NCBI GenBank assembly: GCA_018056045.1
Contig: JAGPGI010000001.1
Coordinates: 1 to 21,304 of the forward strand
DNA length: 21,304 bases
DNA from: Paracoccus sp. (in: a-proteobacteria)
GTDB taxonomy: Bacteria; Pseudomonadota; Alphaproteobacteria; Rhodobacterales; Rhodobacteraceae
Direction of reading: 5' to 3'
How positions within the stretch are numbered: the first letter of the stretch is position 1; every line of letters begins with the position of its first letter. Below are positions 7,157 to 14,925 of this stretch, piece by piece. The translations under genes and the position numbers were made by a program. The notes under the pieces are model-generated. The model searched no databases. It saw only the letters and a program-made list of their open reading frames with translations, and had not been told where the DNA came from.

Positions 7157-8163
7157 TCGGCGCGCAGGCCACGACACGCGGCTGGACGATCGCGGCGGCG
7201 CTGTCGCTCTCGATCCATGCGGCGGCGGCGACGGCGCTGGTTTGGCAGCCGTCATGGTCATGGGGCAGCCCCGAGCCGGTGCAGCCGGTCGAGATCCAGT
7301 TGACCGCGCTGGCACTGCCCGGCACCGAGACGCCGGCCGAGGTCCTGACCCCGGTCAGCACGCCGGTTCCCGCCCCCGATCTTGCGGCCGGGATCGACGC
7401 CGGCAAGCAGGAAACGCTTGTCGCGGGCATGTCGCCGATCCTGCCCAATGCCGCCCTGCCCATGGCCGGCGCCGAGACCCCCGGAACCGAGGCGCCCGAA
7501 GCCGCCAAGGCCGAGACCCCGCCCGCAGATCTGCCGGTCGCCGAAACCGATCCGCGCCTTGTCACGCTGTTTCAGCGGATCCGCGACCGCCTGACCGCAC
7601 CCTGCCTGCTGGCCCTGCCGGCGCTGACCGCCGAGGGCGACATCCGCCTGAACCTGCTGGCCTCGGATGACGGCCAGATCCCCGGTCTCCTGCGCGATCT
7701 CACGCAGGGACAGGAGACCGGGATCGAGGGGCAGGCGGTGCTGATCGACCCGAGGCAGTGCCCCGGCCTTGCCTTTGCGCGGCGCGACCTGCGCTATCCG
7801 GTGCTGCCGCTGGCGGTGCAACTGGCGGCGCAGGATGTGCCCGGAGGCGACTCGCTGCGCGGCACGGTTTCGGGCGCGACCGGTCGCTATGTCACGCTGA
7901 TCCTTGTCGATGACAATGGCGCCACCCATGATCTGCGCCGTTACCTGGTCAATTCCGGCGGCAAGATCAGCTTTGACGTGCCGGTCGCGCGCGATGGCGA
8001 TGCGCGTGACACCTATCAGCTGCTGATTGCCGTGGCGACGCCCGCGCGCCCGGAAACCATCAGCCGCGCCGCGGGCGAACTGGCCGAGACATTCTTTGAC
8101 CAGCTTGCCCGCGAGGTCGGCCCCGAAGCCCTGACCGGGGTCGCCAGCGTCTATATCCGCTAG
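7153..8163 (+). CDS. TonB/TolA-like energy transducer with an unusual C-terminal domain
   Basis: The start is taken as ATG 7153, overlapping the preceding TGA in ATGA; the frame is open far upstream (an ATG at 6970), but that would overlap the whole second ExbD-type gene. The 336-residue protein has an N-terminal membrane segment at about 11-31 containing S18-x3-H22, the pattern by which TonB contacts ExbB/ExbD. A Pro/Ala/Glu-rich spacer covers about 52-132. A small domain follows (about 133-210, Cys151 and Cys203 possibly paired), then a C-terminal domain (about 215-336) with GRYVTLILVDDNGATHDL and DTYQLLIAVA. This end does not look like the standard TonB C-domain; it recalls DUF4384-like beta domains, a weak resemblance. 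Role: carry proton-channel energy to an envelope target that is not known. Confidence 0.75.
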   Translation: MIGAQATTRGWTIAAALSLSIHAAAATALVWQPSWSWGSPEPVQPVEIQLTALALPGTETPAEVLTPVSTPVPAPDLAAGIDAGKQETLVAGMSPILPNAALPMAGAETPGTEAPEAAKAETPPADLPVAETDPRLVTLFQRIRDRLTAPCLLALPALTAEGDIRLNLLASDDGQIPGLLRDLTQGQETGIEGQAVLIDPRQCPGLAFARRDLRYPVLPLAVQLAAQDVPGGDSLRGTVSGATGRYVTLILVDDNGATHDLRRYLVNSGGKISFDVPVARDGDARDTYQLLIAVATPARPETISRAAGELAETFFDQLAREVGPEALTGVASVYIR

Positions 8164-10793
8164 GCGAAATCATAGGCGAAGCCGCCGTCGTCCACCTTGA
8201 TCGTCACATCCGACATCGGCGCGCCCGAGACCATGCGCGACAGCACCTGACGCGACAGGTCGGGCAGGATCGAGTTGGTGATGATATTGTCGATCATCCG
8301 CCCGCCGCTGTCCGGGTCGCGGCATTGCGCGACGATATGGTCGATCACCGCATCGTCCCAGACCAGTTGCGTGCCATGCGAATCCCGCATCCGCCGCGCC
8401 ACCGATCCCAGTTTCAGCCGCGAGATCCCGCCCAGCACCTCGGCCGACAGCGGCACATAGGGGATCGACACGATCCGCCCCAGCAACGCCGGCGGGAAGG
8501 TGCCCAGAAGCTCCTCTTTCAGCGCGGCTTCCATGGTCTCGGCATCCGTGATCGTGCCCTCGGGGGCAAGGTTCATGATCGTGCCGGTGCCAACGTTCGA
8601 GGTCATCAGGATCAGCGTGTTGCGGAAGTTGATCGGGCGGCCATTGCCATCCTCCATCCGGCCCTTGTCAAAGACCTGAAAGAACAGCTCGTGGACGTCC
8701 GGGTGGGCCTTTTCCATCTCGTCCAGCAGGACGACGGAATAGGGCTTGCGGCGCACGGCCTCGGTCAGGCGGCCGCCTTCGCCATAGCCGACATAGCCGG
8801 GGGGCGCGCCTTTCAGCAGGCTGACGGAATGCGCCTCCTGGAATTCGGACATGTTGATGGTGATGACGTTCTGTTCACCGCCATACAGCGCCTCGGCGAG
8901 CGCGAGCGCGGTTTCGGTCTTGCCGACGCCCGAGGGGCCGCAGAGCATGAAAACCCCAATGGGCTTTTCGGGATTGCCCAGACCCGCACGCGCGGTTTCC
9001 ACGCGCCGCGCGATCATCTGCAAGCCCTGATCCTGACCGATGACGCGTTCGCGCAGATGGTCGGCCAGCCCCAGCACGGCCTGCAGCTCATCCGCGACCA
9101 TGCGGCCGGCCGGAATGCCGGTCCAGTCGCTGATGACGCTGGCCACCGCCTGTTCGTCGACATGCGGCCAGATCATGCGATCATCGGCATGGATCTGTCC
9201 CAGTTGGTCCATGGCGCCGGTCAGTTCGGCGCGGACGGTCGCCTCGTCGAAATCCTCGCCGGCCTTCTCGGCAAGGCTGGCCCGCAGGCCAAGGATCTGT
9301 TCGACCAGCGATTTTTCATCCGCATAGGCGCGGTCCAGATCGGCCAGCTTCGCCTGCGTCTCCGCCAGCCGCTGGCGGGCTTCCTCCAGCCGGGCCTCGT
9401 CGGCTTCGCCCAGCTCGCGCTCGGCCTCGCGGGCGGTGATCTCGCTGTCATAGGATGCGATCTCGGCGCGCAGATCGGCGATACGGGCGGGGATGGCGGA
9501 TTGGCTGACCGCCACCCGGGCGCAGGCCGTGTCCAGCAAGGACACCGCCTTGTCGGGCAATTGCCGCGCCGGCAGATAGCGCGCCGACAGCTTCACCGCC
9601 GCCTCAAGCGCCGCGTCCGAGATGCGGACCTTGTGATGGGTCTGCATCGGACCCAAAAGCCCGCGCATCATGTAGCAGGCCACCTCGATCGAGGGCTCAT
9701 CGACCGCGATCGGCTGGAACCGCCGGGTCAGCGCCGGATCCTTCTCGAAATAGTTGCGGTATTCGGCCCATGTCGTGGCGCCGATGGTGCGCAAGGTGCC
9801 GCGCGCCAGCGCCGGTTTCAGCAGGTTCGCGGCGTCGCCCGTGCCTGCCGCGCCACCGGCACCGACCAGCGTATGCGCCTCGTCGATGAACAGGATGATC
9901 GGAACCGGGCTTGCCTGCACCTCGTCGATGACGGAACGCAGGCGCTGTTCGAATTCGCCCTTCATGCTGGCGCCGGCCTGCATGGCGCCGATGTCCAGCA
10001 TATGCAGGCGCATGCCTTGCAGCGTGGGCGGCACCTCATTCGCGGCCAGTTTCTGGGCGAAACCTTCGACCACGGCGGTCTTGCCGACGCCGGCCTCGCC
10101 GGTCAGGATCGGGTTGTTCTGCCGCCGCCGCATCAAGACGTCGATGATCTGGCGGATTTCGTCGTCGCGGCCGACGACCGGGTCCATCTTGCCATCCGCC
10201 GCCTGCGCGGTCATGTCGACCGAGAACCGCCCCAGCGCGGTCGCGGCCCCCTGCCCTTCGGCCCGCCCGGCGCTGCCCGCACCGATGCCGGTGCCGTCCA
10301 TCGGGCGCATGTCCTCTTCCTCGGAATCGGCCCAGAGGGTGCGTGCATCAGAGCCGATGCGTTCGGCAGACATGTCGGCGAAAATGCCGGAATATTGCTC
10401 GATCTCGCGGCGCAGGGTCAGGTCATTCAAAAGCGCGACCAGCAGATGCCCGGTCCGGATCTGCGCCTCGCCAAAGAACAGCGTGGCATAGGTCCATGCA
10501 TGGTTCAGCCCGTCGGCAAGGCGTTCGGAAATGCCGGGAGTTTCGGTGACGTTCTTTTGCAGCCGGTCGATGGCCTGACCCAGGTCTTTCAGCACCCGGC
10601 CCCGGTCCAGCCCCAGCCCGCGCAGCGTGACCGAGATATCAGCGTCCTGATGCGAGATCGCATGGAACAGCCAATGGCTGAGTTCGACATTGCGGTTGCC
10701 GTCGCCGCGCGCCTGCCGCATCGCCTGCAAAAAGGCCTCATAGCCCAGCCGGTTCATCTTGCCGGCGAATTTCTCGATGGTGATTGCGGTCAT
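8160..10793 (-). CDS. clpV: T6SS sheath-recycling AAA+ ATPase ClpV (TssH)
   Basis: The 877-residue protein has a Clp N-domain (about 1-155), two AAA+ modules and a coiled middle domain (about 425-510). The first ATPase site has GEAGVGKT at 232-239 and IDEAH at 303-307; the second has GPSGVGKTE at 619-627 and LLDEMEKAH at about 689-697. The length and the extended N-domain fit ClpV rather than ClpB, and the position after tssG confirms it. ClpV pulls TssC from contracted sheaths in the cytoplasm so that TssB/TssC can be reused. The ATG overlaps the tssG stop in ATGA. It is the last gene of the operon; its TAG stop shares a CTAG with the stop of the convergent TonB-like gene, so no terminator fits between them. 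Confidence 0.96.
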   Translation of the reverse strand: MTAITIEKFAGKMNRLGYEAFLQAMRQARGDGNRNVELSHWLFHAISHQDADISVTLRGLGLDRGRVLKDLGQAIDRLQKNVTETPGISERLADGLNHAWTYATLFFGEAQIRTGHLLVALLNDLTLRREIEQYSGIFADMSAERIGSDARTLWADSEEEDMRPMDGTGIGAGSAGRAEGQGAATALGRFSVDMTAQAADGKMDPVVGRDDEIRQIIDVLMRRRQNNPILTGEAGVGKTAVVEGFAQKLAANEVPPTLQGMRLHMLDIGAMQAGASMKGEFEQRLRSVIDEVQASPVPIILFIDEAHTLVGAGGAAGTGDAANLLKPALARGTLRTIGATTWAEYRNYFEKDPALTRRFQPIAVDEPSIEVACYMMRGLLGPMQTHHKVRISDAALEAAVKLSARYLPARQLPDKAVSLLDTACARVAVSQSAIPARIADLRAEIASYDSEITAREAERELGEADEARLEEARQRLAETQAKLADLDRAYADEKSLVEQILGLRASLAEKAGEDFDEATVRAELTGAMDQLGQIHADDRMIWPHVDEQAVASVISDWTGIPAGRMVADELQAVLGLADHLRERVIGQDQGLQMIARRVETARAGLGNPEKPIGVFMLCGPSGVGKTETALALAEALYGGEQNVITINMSEFQEAHSVSLLKGAPPGYVGYGEGGRLTEAVRRKPYSVVLLDEMEKAHPDVHELFFQVFDKGRMEDGNGRPINFRNTLILMTSNVGTGTIMNLAPEGTITDAETMEAALKEELLGTFPPALLGRIVSIPYVPLSAEVLGGISRLKLGSVARRMRDSHGTQLVWDDAVIDHIVAQCRDPDSGGRMIDNIITNSILPDLSRQVLSRMVSGAPMSDVTIKVDDGGFAYDFA

Positions 10794-11791
10794 GCCTGGC
10801 CTCTTTCAGTCTGCGTGCCCGCGTCGCGGCTTAGCGCGAAACGGGCAACTTCGATGTAATCGGAAACACGGTCGATGCCCTCGGGGCGCATGGCGGCGAG
10901 CCAGCCGATGGCAGCGTCGCCCCCCAGCCGCGCGGGCGGAATGGCGTCGGGGGGCAAGGACAGGGCCAGATCGACCTCGATGCATTTGCCCAGATACCAG
11001 AAAACCAGATCGGCCAGCCGCGTATAGCGGGGCTGGCCGGGCAGGAATGTGCGATATTCGCCCGCATCGGGCAGGTTCACGCGGATGCAGATCTTTTCGT
11101 TCACCGATTGCAGCCGCGCGCCCAGATAGATGTCCTGCCCCAGCGCGCCGCCCTGTCCCAGACCGCGGATATCGTCGGTCTCGAATTCCAGCCAGCAGGG
11201 CAGATGTTCCTGAATATCGACCGGATAGCCGAAATAGCTGGCCAGCATCTGGCGCAGCCGCACCGCGCTGCGCACCCGTCCGCCAAAGATCGGAACCAAC
11301 GGCAGCCGCGCGATATCGGGGAAGCTGTCATGGTCCTGAAACGCGGGCGAGCCCATGCCGGCCACGGCGGCGACATAGGTGCCAAAGCGGTCCTCGTCGG
11401 GGCGGTCGTGCTGGCTGATGGCATGGGCGTCCGACCAGGCGCGGAAGAAAAGCTGATAAAACCGCGCCGACAGGATGTCGGTAAAGCGGACAAAGCCGTC
11501 CTCGCCCTCGTTCTGCCAGCGCAGGACCTCTTCGGTGGTGTTCAGGGGCAGCGCGCCCTGCGGGCCGAAAAAGCCCATGAACTGCGCGCGGATGCGGGCG
11601 CGATCGCCAAGGGCATCCACCTCGCGCAATTCCTGCGCCGGAAAGGCAAGCTGCGGGTCCTGCCCGATATCGGCAATGTCCTGCGCCCGCCGGATCGAGC
11701 GTCCGATGCGGGGCCGGTGCCCCTGTTCGCGTTCCAGCCGGCGCAACAGCGCCAGAAAGCCCGCCTCGCCTGTCGGTCCGGCAGGGGTCAT
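10790..11791 (-). CDS. tssG: T6SS baseplate protein TssG
   Basis: The 333-residue protein shows the TssG (VasB/ImpH) pattern: a start with FLALLRRLEREQGHRPRIG, then ARIRAQFMGFFGPQGALPL, a helix with FFRAWSDAH, and a C-terminal part with LPCWLEFETDD and the GARLQSVNEKICIRV segment. The length is normal for the family. TssG joins TssE, TssF and TssK to make the cytoplasmic wedge of the baseplate, with TssF and TssG in direct contact. It is coupled by ATGA overlaps to tssF before it and clpV after it. The usual partner gene tssK is not in this window. Confidence 0.95.
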   Translation of the reverse strand: MTPAGPTGEAGFLALLRRLEREQGHRPRIGRSIRRAQDIADIGQDPQLAFPAQELREVDALGDRARIRAQFMGFFGPQGALPLNTTEEVLRWQNEGEDGFVRFTDILSARFYQLFFRAWSDAHAISQHDRPDEDRFGTYVAAVAGMGSPAFQDHDSFPDIARLPLVPIFGGRVRSAVRLRQMLASYFGYPVDIQEHLPCWLEFETDDIRGLGQGGALGQDIYLGARLQSVNEKICIRVNLPDAGEYRTFLPGQPRYTRLADLVFWYLGKCIEVDLALSLPPDAIPPARLGGDAAIGWLAAMRPEGIDRVSDYIEVARFALSRDAGTQTERGQA

Positions 11792-13698
11792 ATCAGCGGA
11801 CCAAGCCCGGTGCGCGGCGGAAATCGCCGGATCATGCCGCGCTGGCGGCTGCTGATGACGGTCTGGGTAAAGCTGTTCACATTGGCATATTCGGCCAGAA
11901 ACCGGTCCAGCACCGCACCCAGCAGGATGATGCCGCTGCCCTCGAAGGCGGTCTCATCAAAGGTGATGGTCAGCTCCAGCCCGCGGGCGGGAAAGAACCC
12001 CTCGGGACGGCGGATCGAGCGGGTGACGGGGCGCACCACCAGCCCGGTCAGGCCGGCGATCTGGGTCTCGGTCACATTGTCCGAGGCATCGGCGAACAGC
12101 GTCAGGATCTCGCGCAGGCTGGCGGCGCCGTCGCGGCCGAAACGGTCATCCAGCCCGAAATGATTGAGCGACAGATACGAGATCAGCCGCCAATAGACAT
12201 CGCCCTGTCCCATGCGATGGGGGCCGGCGCGCTCGACCTCGGACATGGCTTCGCGGGGCTGGGTCGGGCCACTGATGCAGGCCAGCGGCATGGCCTGATC
12301 GGCGACCATGTTGAAATCGTTCGACCCCGCCAGCGGCAGCGCCGCCGGCAGGTGCCGGTTCGAGCACAGCGCCCGGATATGCAGCCGCTGCGCGCGTCGC
12401 CCGACCACCGACTCTGGCGGCTCATAGACCGAGATGAAGGTTTCGGTGCCGCGATAATCGTGGCGCAGCCCGGCACGGCGCTCGGTCTCGGTCAGGCGGC
12501 GCGGGACGCGGCGCGCGGTATAGTAATAGGTCGCGCGCGGCGTGCTGGCATTCTGCGGCAGGGCGTAAAGTGGGAACACCTCGACCCGGTCATGGGCGGT
12601 GCCGTAGCTGGCATGGACGCGCAGCAGGCGCTGGATCTCATAATGCGTGATCGGGCTGGAATCGGGCGTCACCACGAATTCATGGCGGCGGTCGTCCAGC
12701 CGCACCTGGTTCGAGCTTTCCTCGAACAGGTTGATCGCCGGGGCGCAGTTCAGGCGGATATCGCCTTTCTGGGTCTGGCGGGCCAGTTCCTCGCTCGCGC
12801 GGTCGAACTCGACGATCAGCTGCACCTGCCCGGCCGGGATGCGGCCCAGCATGGCCTTCAGCCCGGTGACGCGGAAACCCATGAACTTGCGCGGAAAGGC
12901 AAAGAAATCGCGCAGGATGGCAAAGCCTTCGAACATGCGGCCGTCGCGGTCAAAAAGCAGTTCCCCGCGATCAAAGCCGATCTGCTGGATCTGGTCGGGG
13001 CGCAGGCGGATGAAGGCCGCGTCGCCATTGGGCTGCAACCAGCGCAACGAGGCGCGGGTGACATTGCAATGGATCTGTTCGTAAAGCGCGACGGCGCGCT
13101 GAAGGTCGGCGGCGAAATGAAAGGTCAGCGCGTCGGGGGCGCGGCTGGACATCGGTTCGCCATCGCTGCGCTCGAGGTCGATCTGCAGCCCGGCCTTGGT
13201 CAGCCGGTCGGGGTCCTGCCCCAGCCCGCCCAGCGTCGTGGTGCGGTCGTGATAGACCAGCCCCGAGACCGACAGCGGCAGCACCACCAAGGGCGCCGTC
13301 AGGCTGAAGCGGCAGGTCACGCGCTTGTCGGCATCGCGAAACCGCGCATCCAGATATTCGCCGCGCGCGAATATCTTGGGCTCGCCGTCGCCGGTCTGGC
13401 GGGTCAGGGGCGGCGCCTCGACGATCATGCAACTGGGGACCGGGGCCAGCGCGTCAGGAAAGATCTGTTCCAGCAGCTCGGTGGTAAAGCCGCGAAATTC
13501 CTCGTCGAGCTTTAGCTGGACGCGAGCGGCCAGAAAGGCGGTGCCCTCCAGAAGGCCCGCGATGGTCGGGTCGATGTTTTCGCGCAGCACCCCGCCCAGA
13601 CGTTCGGCCAGACCGGGAAATTCCTCGGCGAATTCAGCCGAGCGTTCGTAGAGCATGTCCAGTTCACGCTCATAGGCGTCGCGGAAAGCCTTTTTCAT
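11788..13698 (-). CDS. tssF: T6SS baseplate protein TssF
   Basis: The 636-residue protein begins with the family hallmark FRDAYERELDMLYERSAEFA and EFPGLAERLGG, followed by DPTIAGLLEGTAFLAARVQLKLDEE and FTTELLEQIFP. Further signatures are a central ARPLTRQTGD-like segment and an end with GLELTITFDETAFEGSG and LAEYANVNSFTQTV. Length and order of motifs match VasA/ImpG-type TssF. It forms baseplate wedges with TssG, TssE and TssK around the VgrG spike hub. The ATG overlaps the tssE stop, and its own stop overlaps the tssG start, both as ATGA. Nothing appears broken. Confidence 0.95.
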   Translation of the reverse strand: MKKAFRDAYERELDMLYERSAEFAEEFPGLAERLGGVLRENIDPTIAGLLEGTAFLAARVQLKLDEEFRGFTTELLEQIFPDALAPVPSCMIVEAPPLTRQTGDGEPKIFARGEYLDARFRDADKRVTCRFSLTAPLVVLPLSVSGLVYHDRTTTLGGLGQDPDRLTKAGLQIDLERSDGEPMSSRAPDALTFHFAADLQRAVALYEQIHCNVTRASLRWLQPNGDAAFIRLRPDQIQQIGFDRGELLFDRDGRMFEGFAILRDFFAFPRKFMGFRVTGLKAMLGRIPAGQVQLIVEFDRASEELARQTQKGDIRLNCAPAINLFEESSNQVRLDDRRHEFVVTPDSSPITHYEIQRLLRVHASYGTAHDRVEVFPLYALPQNASTPRATYYYTARRVPRRLTETERRAGLRHDYRGTETFISVYEPPESVVGRRAQRLHIRALCSNRHLPAALPLAGSNDFNMVADQAMPLACISGPTQPREAMSEVERAGPHRMGQGDVYWRLISYLSLNHFGLDDRFGRDGAASLREILTLFADASDNVTETQIAGLTGLVVRPVTRSIRRPEGFFPARGLELTITFDETAFEGSGIILLGAVLDRFLAEYANVNSFTQTVISSRQRGMIRRFPPRTGLGPLI

Positions 13699-14276
13699 AC
13701 GTCGCCCTGCATGCGTTTCATCGCGATCTTGCCGGCGGCGGGATCCACCTCGGCATAGAATTGCAGCGGAATATCGGTCGGATCGGCAATCATCTCGGCC
13801 ACGATTTCAAAGGTCAGACGCTGGTCCACGGTCGGCGCGATCTCGTCGATGCGCACTTCAAGGGTTTCCGCGCGCAGGCGCGGCTCGTTGCGGATCAGTG
13901 CCTCGCGGATGGCATGGGCCAGATCGCCCGGCGTGCGGTTCTCGCGCCAGATCGTGTCCATGTCCTGAAAGCCGTGATTGATGATCGAGTTACGCACGCG
14001 GGGATTGTCCGCCAGATTGACGCAGACATCCAGACGGATCGTGTTCATCAGGCTGGCAATGTCGCGGGCAAGGTTGCGGCGCAACGATTCCTCGCTGGCG
14101 CCTTCGCGGCGCTTCTGGCTCATGGCGGTCAGGTCGCGCTCGCCCTCGGTATAGCGATGGCCGCGATCGCGCGAATCCCGGCGCGCGGCGGAATCGCGAA
14201 AGATATGCATCAGCGACATTTCACGCAGACCGCCCCGGCCCGGATCCCTGTCAGAGGACTGACGACGCTTCGCCAT
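13695..14276 (-). CDS. tssE: T6SS baseplate gp25-like protein TssE
   Basis: The chosen ATG at 14276 gives 193 residues and has GAGG six bases upstream; the same frame is open to 14351, but that extension would run into the hcp terminator and lacks family similarity. Residues about 55-190 form the gp25-like domain, with SLRRNLARDIASLMNTIR, a HGFQDM turn, and the conserved EPRL motif at about 131-134, which fastens the sheath start to the baseplate. The N-terminal 50 residues are basic and Asp/Arg-rich, somewhat longer than in many TssE proteins. It is the first gene after the post-hcp terminator, so it needs read-through or an unseen local promoter. Its stop overlaps the tssF start in ATGA. 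Confidence 0.92.
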   Translation of the reverse strand: MAKRRQSSDRDPGRGGLREMSLMHIFRDSAARRDSRDRGHRYTEGERDLTAMSQKRREGASEESLRRNLARDIASLMNTIRLDVCVNLADNPRVRNSIINHGFQDMDTIWRENRTPGDLAHAIREALIRNEPRLRAETLEVRIDEIAPTVDQRLTFEIVAEMIADPTDIPLQFYAEVDPAAGKIAMKRMQGDV

Positions 14277-14329
14277 GCCATGCCTCGTTGCTGCTGGCCC
14301 CCTACCCCGCCGCGGGACGGGACAGGCGT

Positions 14330-14364
14330 AAAGAAACAGGGCCGGCAACATGCACCGACCCTGT
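14330..14364 (-). terminator. Intrinsic terminator directly after hcp
   Basis: Read on the minus strand, ACAGGGTCGG and CCGGCCCTGT form a ten-base stem (one T-G wobble) around the nine-base loop TGCATGTTG, and TTCTTT follows at once. It lies 26 bases after the hcp stop and 53 bases before the tssE start. This is a textbook Rho-independent shape. Because tssE, tssF, tssG and clpV continue in the same direction, it probably acts as a partial terminator. Confidence 0.82.
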
Positions 14365-14390
14365 CCAGAACCTTGAGAAGGAAGCGCCGA

Positions 14391-14888
14391 TTAGGCGTTC
14401 CACTCCTTGTTCTCGGCGATGTCCCAGCCCGCCAGGGTCTCGGCGCCGGCGGCACCGGTGTCTTCCTGCAGGGTGTAGGCGACTTCGAAGCGGCGGAAGT
14501 TCAGGGTCAGGGTTTCCTGAATGCGGTCCAGACCATCCTTGGCGCCACCGGTCGCATAGCTGGTGATCATGATGTTCTGGAACTTGATGCGGAAATATTC
14601 GACCGGCGCGGCGCCGCCCGATTTACGCACGATCAGCTCGCCCGACTCGATGTGCTCACCGTTGGTGCAGCGCTTGATCAGGTCATTGGTGGCCCGGTCG
14701 ACATACTTGGTCAGGGTGATGTCCTGGACGTTGACCTTGCCGCCGCCGCCGCCCGAGCCCACATGGGTCGTGCCCGACTGGGTCAGGCCCCAGTTCCAGG
14801 CCAGGACGTCGATTTCGTTGCGGTGGGTATCGTCCTGCGATTCCCCTTTAATGTTGTTCGACAGCTTCAGAAAGATATCGACAGCCAT
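14391..14888 (-). CDS. hcp: T6SS inner-tube protein Hcp (TssD)
   Basis: The 165-residue protein starts MAVDIFLKLSNNIKGES and continues with IDVLAWNWGLTQSG, the usual Hcp opening, then DITLTKYVDRATNDLIKRC and the late LTLNFRRFEVAYT stretch. Hcp rings stack into the tube that is fired through the sheath, and Hcp can carry effectors in its lumen. A run of five Gly near residue 45-50 falls in the exposed loop region. AAGGAG at 14897-14902, eight bases before the ATG, is the best ribosome site in the operon, fitting high expression. The gene lies between tssC (37-base gap) and a strong terminator. Confidence 0.97.
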   Translation of the reverse strand: MAVDIFLKLSNNIKGESQDDTHRNEIDVLAWNWGLTQSGTTHVGSGGGGGKVNVQDITLTKYVDRATNDLIKRCTNGEHIESGELIVRKSGGAAPVEYFRIKFQNIMITSYATGGAKDGLDRIQETLTLNFRRFEVAYTLQEDTGAAGAETLAGWDIAENKEWNA

Positions 14889-14925
14889 ACGATGAGCTCC
14901 TTGATTACGCTAGACTATTCAAAAG

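Noticed and set aside
8325..10859. Very long plus-strand open frame (844 codons) opposite clpV
   Set aside because: It mirrors clpV, has Gln/Arg/His-rich antisense-type composition and no family motifs; GC-rich DNA often leaves such frames open.
14741..14757. GCC trinucleotide run in hcp as a phase-variable repeat
   Set aside because: It encodes a Gly loop in frame; changes in threes would not switch the gene off, and the run is short.
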